Shown here: piece after piece, positions 5,418-9,491 of the stretch | Position numbering within the stretch: the stretch's first letter is position 1 | Layout of the letters: each line of letters opens with the position of its first letter | Source: Candidatus Bathyarchaeota archaeon | Lineage (GTDB): Archaea; Thermoproteota; Bathyarchaeia; Bathyarchaeales; Bathyarchaeaceae | Reading direction: 5' to 3' | Assembly (NCBI GenBank): GCA_020356305.1 | Contig: CP070636.1 | Coordinates: 1,459,818-1,469,308 of the forward strand | DNA length: 9,491 bases | Notes under the pieces: model-generated | What the model was told of the DNA's origin: nothing | Databases searched by the model: none | What the model saw: only the letters and a program-made list of their open reading frames with translations | Translations under genes and position numbers: made by a program

Positions 5418-6209
5418 GTGTACAAGGTTTACAACAGAATAATTAAGACTATAATCCTCGCTATTGTCCAAGGCGTAACCGAGTGGCTGCCCATATCCAG
5501 CTCTGGGCACATTGTCATTGTGGAGGAGTTGACGGGCCTAGAACAATTGCCTCTCCTCTTTCCTGTGACGTTGCATTTAGGAACCCTATGTGTGGTCTTG
5601 GCAACGTTCTGGACAGACATTGCAGAGATTTTCAAAGCTTTGTTCCGGAGGAACTTCAAGACAGAAGAGGGAAAGCTAGCTCTGTACATCGCAGTAGGAA
5701 GTGTGCCCACCGCTTTGATGGGTTTCCTCCTCCGCAACATCGTTGAATCTTTATTCCATAGCCTTCTGACGGTTGCCGCGGCACTAATCATTACTGGCTC
5801 TTATCTCGTTGTTTCTGAAAGAAGAAGAGACGGGAGAGAAATGAACTATCTAGATGCGTTGCTGATTGGGATGGCGCAGGGCATCGCTATCATTCCCGGC
5901 ATTTCCAGAAGCGGCGTCACAATAACTACGGGGTTGTTGAGAAGGCTTGAGAAACAAAAAGTGTTCAGATACTCGTTTCTGCTGTCGATACCCGCTATAA
6001 TAGGAGCAATCATCACTGAGTCCATGAATCTGACCGCTGGCAATGTGGACACAGCTACCCTTCTGCTCGGCGTGGTAACATCCATGATCGTGGGCTATGC
6101 ATCTTTGAAACTGCTGTCGAAGATTATTCTAAGAGAAAGGCTTCACCTCTTTGCGTATTACTGCTGGACCGTCGGCGCAATACTCCTCTTTTACAGCTTC
6201 TTGGGTTAG
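5418..6209 (+). CDS. uppP: Undecaprenyl/polyprenyl-diphosphate phosphatase (UppP/BacA family)
   Basis: 263 residues from GTG 5418, close to the family's usual 260-275, with about seven or eight membrane helices. The family removes one phosphate from a polyprenyl diphosphate at the membrane, recycling the lipid carrier for cell-envelope or glycan assembly; in archaea the carrier is probably dolichol-type. Motif 1 is QGVTEWLPISSSGH (18-31), with Q18, E22 and H31 lining up with E. coli E17, E21 and H30. Motif 2 is PGISRSG (160-166), with the catalytic Arg at 164. Start choice: the frame stays open to TTG 5397, but GTG 5418 gives the usual N-terminal length and suits the TATA box. No SD is visible. 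The stop is TAG, with an in-frame TGA two codons later. Confident family call. Confidence 0.92.
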   Translation: MYKVYNRIIKTIILAIVQGVTEWLPISSSGHIVIVEELTGLEQLPLLFPVTLHLGTLCVVLATFWTDIAEIFKALFRRNFKTEEGKLALYIAVGSVPTALMGFLLRNIVESLFHSLLTVAAALIITGSYLVVSERRRDGREMNYLDALLIGMAQGIAIIPGISRSGVTITTGLLRRLEKQKVFRYSFLLSIPAIIGAIITESMNLTAGNVDTATLLLGVVTSMIVGYASLKLLSKIILRERLHLFAYYCWTVGAILLFYSFLG

Positions 6210-6338
6210 GTTTGAAGAACACGTAGAAACGAAACGGTCCTTCCACAATTCGTTGAGTTTTCGTGGCAGATTGTGAAACAAATAAGAGAAACTACGCGCC
6301 GTAGTTGTGTAGGGCTGTCAGAGAGCGGAGGATGTGTG

Positions 6339-6965
6339 ATGGTATCCGCAAAAAAGTCTCCAAGCATTGTTTACTGGCTCGGGAACAACACGTACCTGAA
6401 CATAACAAACGAGTGCTCTAATGACTGCTACTACTGCTTCAAAAGGTACAAAAACGGCGTTGACGGGTTTAATCTTAAACTACGTAGAGACCCCTCACCA
6501 AGAGAGATTACCCAACAGCTTCAAAGGGTTCTCAGCAAAAAAACTTGGGATGAAATTGTCTTTTGCGGGTTCGGAGAACCTATGCAAAGACTGAACTGCA
6601 TCTTGGAAGTTGCGACATGGATAAAGAAACACTCTGCAGAAATTCTCAGGATAAACACTAACGGTCAAGGATACCTCTTAAATCCCGGAGACAAGGTGAT
6701 CAGGAAACTAAAGAAAGCCGGCGTCGACAAGATAAGCGTAAGCCTAAATGCTCACAACAAAGAAACATACAACGACGTGTGTAGACCGAAATTTGGAAAT
6801 GCCTTTGAAAACGTTGTGAAATTCATCGAAGACTCGAGCAAGGAATTCAAAACAGAAATAACAACTGTAACCATTCCCGAAGTCGACATTTCAAAAGTGC
6901 GAGATCTAGCCAGAAAGATGGGGGTAACGTTCAGAACAAGAGAATATGTACCCTGCTTCTGGTAA
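6339..6965 (+). CDS. Radical SAM protein, TatD-linked family
   Basis: 208 residues from ATG 6339. The frame extends to GTG 6273, but GGAGG (6327-6331) sits 7 bases before 6339 and the family motif YLNITN begins soon after, so 6339 is preferred. CxxxCxxC at C26, C30 and C33 binds the [4Fe-4S] cluster that cleaves S-adenosylmethionine. The motifs VFCGFGEP (74-81), RINTNGQG (104-111), VSVSLNAH...TYNDVCRPKFG and the C-terminal FRTREYVP match the short radical SAM group often fused or linked to TatD DNases (TIGR04038 type) as I recall it. The substrate of this group is unknown. No TatD gene lies in this window. The protein lacks any extra C-terminal cluster (SPASM) domain and is near full length for the group. 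The stop is TAA. Confidence 0.85.
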   Translation: MVSAKKSPSIVYWLGNNTYLNITNECSNDCYYCFKRYKNGVDGFNLKLRRDPSPREITQQLQRVLSKKTWDEIVFCGFGEPMQRLNCILEVATWIKKHSAEILRINTNGQGYLLNPGDKVIRKLKKAGVDKISVSLNAHNKETYNDVCRPKFGNAFENVVKFIEDSSKEFKTEITTVTIPEVDISKVRDLARKMGVTFRTREYVPCFW

Positions 6966-7057
6966 AGCTCATAGATCATGCGCGCGCACCTTCTGAACTC
7001 CGCTTCGAGAGCATGCATAATTTCTTATTGTTGGGAAGAACAGCACTTTTGGAAAAA

Positions 7058-7066
7058 TTATAAAAG
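7058..7066 (+). promoter_or_regulatory. TATA box for the gene at 7091
   Basis: TTATAAAAG within an A/T-rich stretch is centred about 29 bases before the ATG at 7091. The expected transcription start is near 7088, so the message is probably leaderless; no SD is visible. Confidence 0.6.
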
Positions 7067-7090
7067 GGCTTCTTCTAACAATCTTTCTCT

Positions 7091-7627
7091 ATGGAAAAAA
7101 AGAAGAGAATTGGGCTTCTCGCCTTACTGGTGTTCATTGCCGGAATCATTATGGCCATCATTGATGCGGTTGTAACCGTACATTATGATGTTCTCCCCGA
7201 ACAGCCTTCAGCAAATTTCTCAGATCTGGTGATAAACGGTCCTATGTGGTGGAAAATAAATCCAGTTATTATCATAACCATCATATGTGTTGGAGTGATA
7301 GCATTCTTGCTTGGAAACGACATTGGAAAATCGACGAGTCTTTCAAAGGAACTGAGAGAACTTATGCCCGTGTTCCTTACATTTGTAACTCTTTCATTTT
7401 CGGGACTAGGTGACATAATATCACAGACATTCATTGAATATTTGAGGGGAAATAACCCGTTCGCTTGGTTACATCACGAGTGGTGGTGGACAAGGTTCAT
7501 GCCAATTCCAGCGCTGATAGCTTTTCTAGCGGGCCACAGCGTTCCCCTAGGGATAGACATGGTGATTGGGTCTATTGTGGGAATCTTCATTCTGGCTGCA
7601 ATGTGGTTCTACTACTATAAACACTAA
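7091..7627 (+). CDS. Polytopic membrane protein, unknown function
   Basis: 178 residues with a Lys-rich N-terminus (MEKKKR) and four or five hydrophobic segments: about 7-28, 57-75, 91-110, a shorter one at 137-149, and 153-175. Between the third and fourth is an aromatic, charged loop, HHEWWWTRFMP (128-138). The third segment ends in SFSGLGDIISQ. Repeated polar residues in the helices (D25, D155, H149, E130) could be functional, but I see no known transport or enzyme motif. The ATG at 7091 is the first in frame and fits the TATA box at 7058-7066 as a leaderless start. The stop is TAA, followed by T/C-rich sequence (about 7660-7688) that may end transcription. I do not recognise the family; a conserved archaeal membrane protein seems likely. 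Confidence 0.7.
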   Translation: MEKKKRIGLLALLVFIAGIIMAIIDAVVTVHYDVLPEQPSANFSDLVINGPMWWKINPVIIITIICVGVIAFLLGNDIGKSTSLSKELRELMPVFLTFVTLSFSGLGDIISQTFIEYLRGNNPFAWLHHEWWWTRFMPIPALIAFLAGHSVPLGIDMVIGSIVGIFILAAMWFYYYKH

Positions 7628-7869
7628 AGTCTCATCTTCACATATTTTGTGATCCGCGCTGTCATTTGCTTCCTTTGTTTTCTTGTTAACCCCTTCGACG
7701 GTTATCACGCTGCTCTGGCCTAGCGCGATTGACGCGAAGTGAGGGACGCAAAATGCGCAAGTGTACTTGTGAAAGACTATTCTATTAGACAATGCACTAT
7801 ATGTAGCGCATGTATGGCGCTTCAATTGTCATGTACAACATATATAGCACGCGCTGATACCAAGACAAT

Positions 7870-7879
7870 GATTTAAATC
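7870..7879 (+). promoter_or_regulatory. Palindromic TATA-like site for the gene at 7908
   Basis: GATTTAAATC is a perfect 10-bp palindrome containing TTTAAA, centred about 33 bases before ATG 7908. It fits a TATA box with a very short leader. Its symmetry means it could work in either direction. Confidence 0.45.
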
Positions 7880-7907
7880 CATGTAATCATAATTAATATT
7901 GAGAAGA

Positions 7908-8282
7908 ATGGGGATACCAATAACAAAATCACCCATCAAACCGCCTACCTATTATTCTATGAAGTCGATTGAAAAAAAGAGGTCCTTGGATCACAAAATA
8001 GGAATGTACATTGTTGATGACATGGGAAAGTTTCGACAAGAAAATTATCCTAATGACATATACACTATTAGACCCAAGGAAATCGAAGATAGAGTAAAGA
8101 ATGCTGTAGGAGATAGTAAAGCAACTAGAAGGAAGATCATTCATGCCATCAAAGCGTTAACTTATGGCATGAGTGAAGACGATTTTTGGCACACAATTAC
8201 TAGGAGTGGTGGTCGAAACTACTTTATTAGGGCCACTCCAGAAAATTTCCTATTCTTAAAACTCAGATTAAGATTAATTTAA
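7908..8282 (+). CDS. Orphan protein, possibly winged-helix DNA-binding
   Basis: 124 residues from ATG 7908; a TTG at 7899 is also in frame, three codons earlier. No SD is visible; a TATA-like palindrome suggests a near-leaderless message. The N-terminal half is basic and proline/serine-rich without clear structure. The second half could be a winged helix: RPKEIEDRVKNAV (helix), SKATRRKIIHAIKALTYG (possible recognition helix), then DDFWHTITRSGGRNYFIRATPE as a beta wing. That reading rests on the pattern alone. The gene is more AT-rich than the PEPC or UppP genes and is flanked by about 280 and 210 bases without genes, which may mean recent acquisition. No homologous family is recognised. The stop is TAA. 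Confidence 0.6.
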   Translation: MGIPITKSPIKPPTYYSMKSIEKKRSLDHKIGMYIVDDMGKFRQENYPNDIYTIRPKEIEDRVKNAVGDSKATRRKIIHAIKALTYGMSEDDFWHTITRSGGRNYFIRATPENFLFLKLRLRLI

Positions 8283-8421
8283 TCGTTCTAATTTGCTTGA
8301 ATGGTGCGCGCCCGAAAGTATGGTGTCTACTTAAGCTGCTTCTATCTCTGCTTCTTTCTGCCTATGCAGTATGAATAGCACCCGTAACTCGGAAGATTTC
8401 AATCAATCACTCTCCCGCAAA

Positions 8422-8431
8422 CTTTTATTAT
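8422..8431 (+). promoter_or_regulatory. Possible TATA box for the methyltransferase gene
   Basis: CTTTTATTAT would place the transcription start near 8453, giving a leader of about 40 bases that contains the strong SD at 8477-8486. Confidence 0.4.
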
Positions 8432-8476
8432 GTTCAAGCGAAAATTGGTAAGACGCTTTGAAAGCCAGAATAGTAG

Positions 8477-8486
8477 AAAGGAGGTG
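8477..8486 (+). promoter_or_regulatory. Strong Shine-Dalgarno fixing a TTG start
   Basis: AAAGGAGGTG ends 8 bases before TTG 8495 but 20 bases before the first in-frame ATG (8507). This decides for the TTG start. Confidence 0.8.
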
Positions 8487-8494
8487 AAAGAACT

Positions 8495-9491
8495 TTGGGG
8501 AGATCTATGCTAAGGCTTCTTTCTAAAGAAGACATGGATAAGATCCATCGCGCTACAGTGAAGGTGCTGGAGGAGACTGGTGTCCAGTTTTTCCACGACG
8601 AGGCCTTGAACATTCTTGAGAAGAACGGGGCTGTAGTGGATCGGAAAACGAAGACGGCAAAGATACCGGAGTCCGTGTTCGATGAATTCAGGAAAAAGGC
8701 TCCAAGCGAATTGCCTCGATTTGATCGGAACGGTAGGAGAGTCCCAATACCCGAAGAGGATTTCTTTATTGACACTTTTGGTGATGGCACATATTTCACA
8801 GATCGAGATGGAACTCAGCGTCCATCCACTCTGAAAGACATTGAAAAGATAATGATTGTCGGTGATGCGCTGGAGAATGTCGACGAGGCGTGGGTGGGAT
8901 CTATGCCAACGGATTTGCATCCAAATGTGCAAATAATCCATTCTTTGGAGGTACTAGTAAACAACAGTCCTACTAAACCTTTCAGTCTATTTGGAGAGAA
9001 TGGGAATCAAATAAGGTACGCAATGAGAATCGGTGAGGCGCTGTTGGGAGGAATGGAAGAACTCAGGAAGACACCCGTCATAGTTGGTGGCGGGTGGGCT
9101 ACTAGCCCCTTGATGCATGCAAATGATATTCTTGACTCTCAAATCATAGCTGCGAAGGAAGGATTCCCTACTTCCTGTGGAAGCATGGCCACGTCTATTA
9201 CAACTGCTCCAGCAACATTGGCGGGAACCGTAGTGGTGTGGAACGCAGAAGTCATGAGTAGTCTGGTGTTGTCGCAGATGATAGCGCCTGGAGTTCCATT
9301 TCAGATCGAATGCTCTGGAACTGCCACAGACCCGCGGAGGGGATACTACCCTGTTGGAAACCCTGAGATGGCTTTGATCAACGCTGGCTGCATGGAACTG
9401 TCGAACTACTACGATCTCCCGTGTTTGGTTGCTGCTTGCTAGGCAGACGCCAAGATAGTTGACCCTCAGGCCGCCCACGAGAAAACAATCA
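8495..9491 (+). CDS. mttB: Trimethylamine methyltransferase MttB family, in-frame TAG (pyrrolysine), runs off window
   Basis: 332 codons are visible from TTG 8495. TAG is at codon 316 (9440-9442) and the frame stays open to the window edge, so the gene is partial at its 3' end. The family transfers a methyl group from trimethylamine (or a related quaternary amine) to a cognate corrinoid protein; it folds as a TIM barrel in the cytoplasm. Family-like stretches are LLSKEDMDKIHRATVKVLEETGV near the N-terminus, VGGGWATSPL, GFPTSCGSMATSITTAPATLAG, ECSGTATDPRRG and NPEMALINAGCMELSNYYDLPC before the TAG. After it the frame reads ADAKIVDPQAAHEKTI, matching the family's (S/A)DAK.PD.QA..EK segment. Methanosarcina MttB carries pyrrolysine at about residue 334, so position 316 fits with a slightly shorter N-terminus. 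Corrinoid protein and activator genes would be expected beyond the window. Substrate specificity within the family is inference. Confidence 0.9.
9440..9442 (+). other. In-frame amber codon read as pyrrolysine
   Basis: The TAG lies between LPCLVAAC and ADAKIVDPQAAHEK of one continuous MttB reading frame. Pyrrolysine at this position is the catalytic residue that binds the methylamine in pyrrolysine-type MttB. No pylT or pylSBCD gene is in the window, so decoding is inferred from the conserved position. Confidence 0.85.

Noticed and set aside
7547..7825. 92-codon open frame on the - strand
   Set aside because: It overlaps the 3' end of the membrane protein gene on the other strand, has no clear promoter or SD, and looks like chance.
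8495..9442. MttB-family gene as a complete 315-residue protein, or a pseudogene with a premature stop
   Set aside because: The frame continues after TAG with family-conserved residues at the known pyrrolysine position; no other damage is visible in the gene.
9435..9454. PYLIS-like stem-loop around the TAG
   Set aside because: Only very short competing stems (3-4 bp) are possible around the codon; too weak to claim a recoding element.

Overview
The window looks like a piece of an archaeal chromosome, probably from an uncultured TACK-type lineage (Bathyarchaeia-like is my guess, and nothing here proves it). The evidence is a tRNA gene carrying two short bulge-helix-bulge introns, an archaeal-type PEP carboxylase, TATA boxes about 25-33 bases before several starts, and short leaders mixed with strong Shine-Dalgarno (SD) sites. 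The genes are mostly on the + strand, single or in pairs, with no insertion sequence, CRISPR array or phage module.

Layout. 71-313 (-) is a small membrane zinc-ribbon protein. 533-742 is a small two-helix membrane protein with a strong SD site. 1015-1123 is tRNA-Thr(CGU), interrupted by a non-canonical 19-nt intron in the anticodon stem and a 17-nt intron at the canonical site. 1222-2835 is PEP carboxylase, followed 18-24 bases later by a divergent ATP-PEP-carboxykinase-like protein (about 2860-3945). These two probably form an operon handling the PEP/oxaloacetate node. 4078-4227 is a 49-residue helical ORF with its own TATA box and SD. 4228-4536 has no convincing gene. 4537-4728 is a ribbon-helix-helix-like protein. 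4787-4808 is a perfect hairpin. 4891-5316 is a membrane-anchored protein with a Thr/Pro-rich segment and a Lys-rich tail. About 5418-6209 is UppP/BacA-like polyprenyl-diphosphate phosphatase. About 6339-6965 is a radical SAM protein of the TatD-linked type. 7091-7627 is an unrecognised polytopic membrane protein. About 7908-8282 is an orphan, possibly winged-helix protein. 8495 to the window end is trimethylamine methyltransferase (MttB family).

The main result is the last gene. Its open frame meets TAG at 9440-9442, after 315 codons, and the same frame continues to the window edge with residues typical of the MttB family (ADAK..DPQAA.EK). This is the position at which MttB enzymes carry pyrrolysine, so I read the TAG as a pyrrolysine codon and the gene as continuing beyond the window. 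TAG also ends four other genes here (PEP carboxylase, the ribbon-helix-helix protein, the Lys-rich membrane protein and UppP), so TAG appears to have two meanings in this genome. One case is striking: the TAG after PEP carboxylase is in frame with the PEPCK-like gene, so readthrough would give one long two-enzyme polypeptide.
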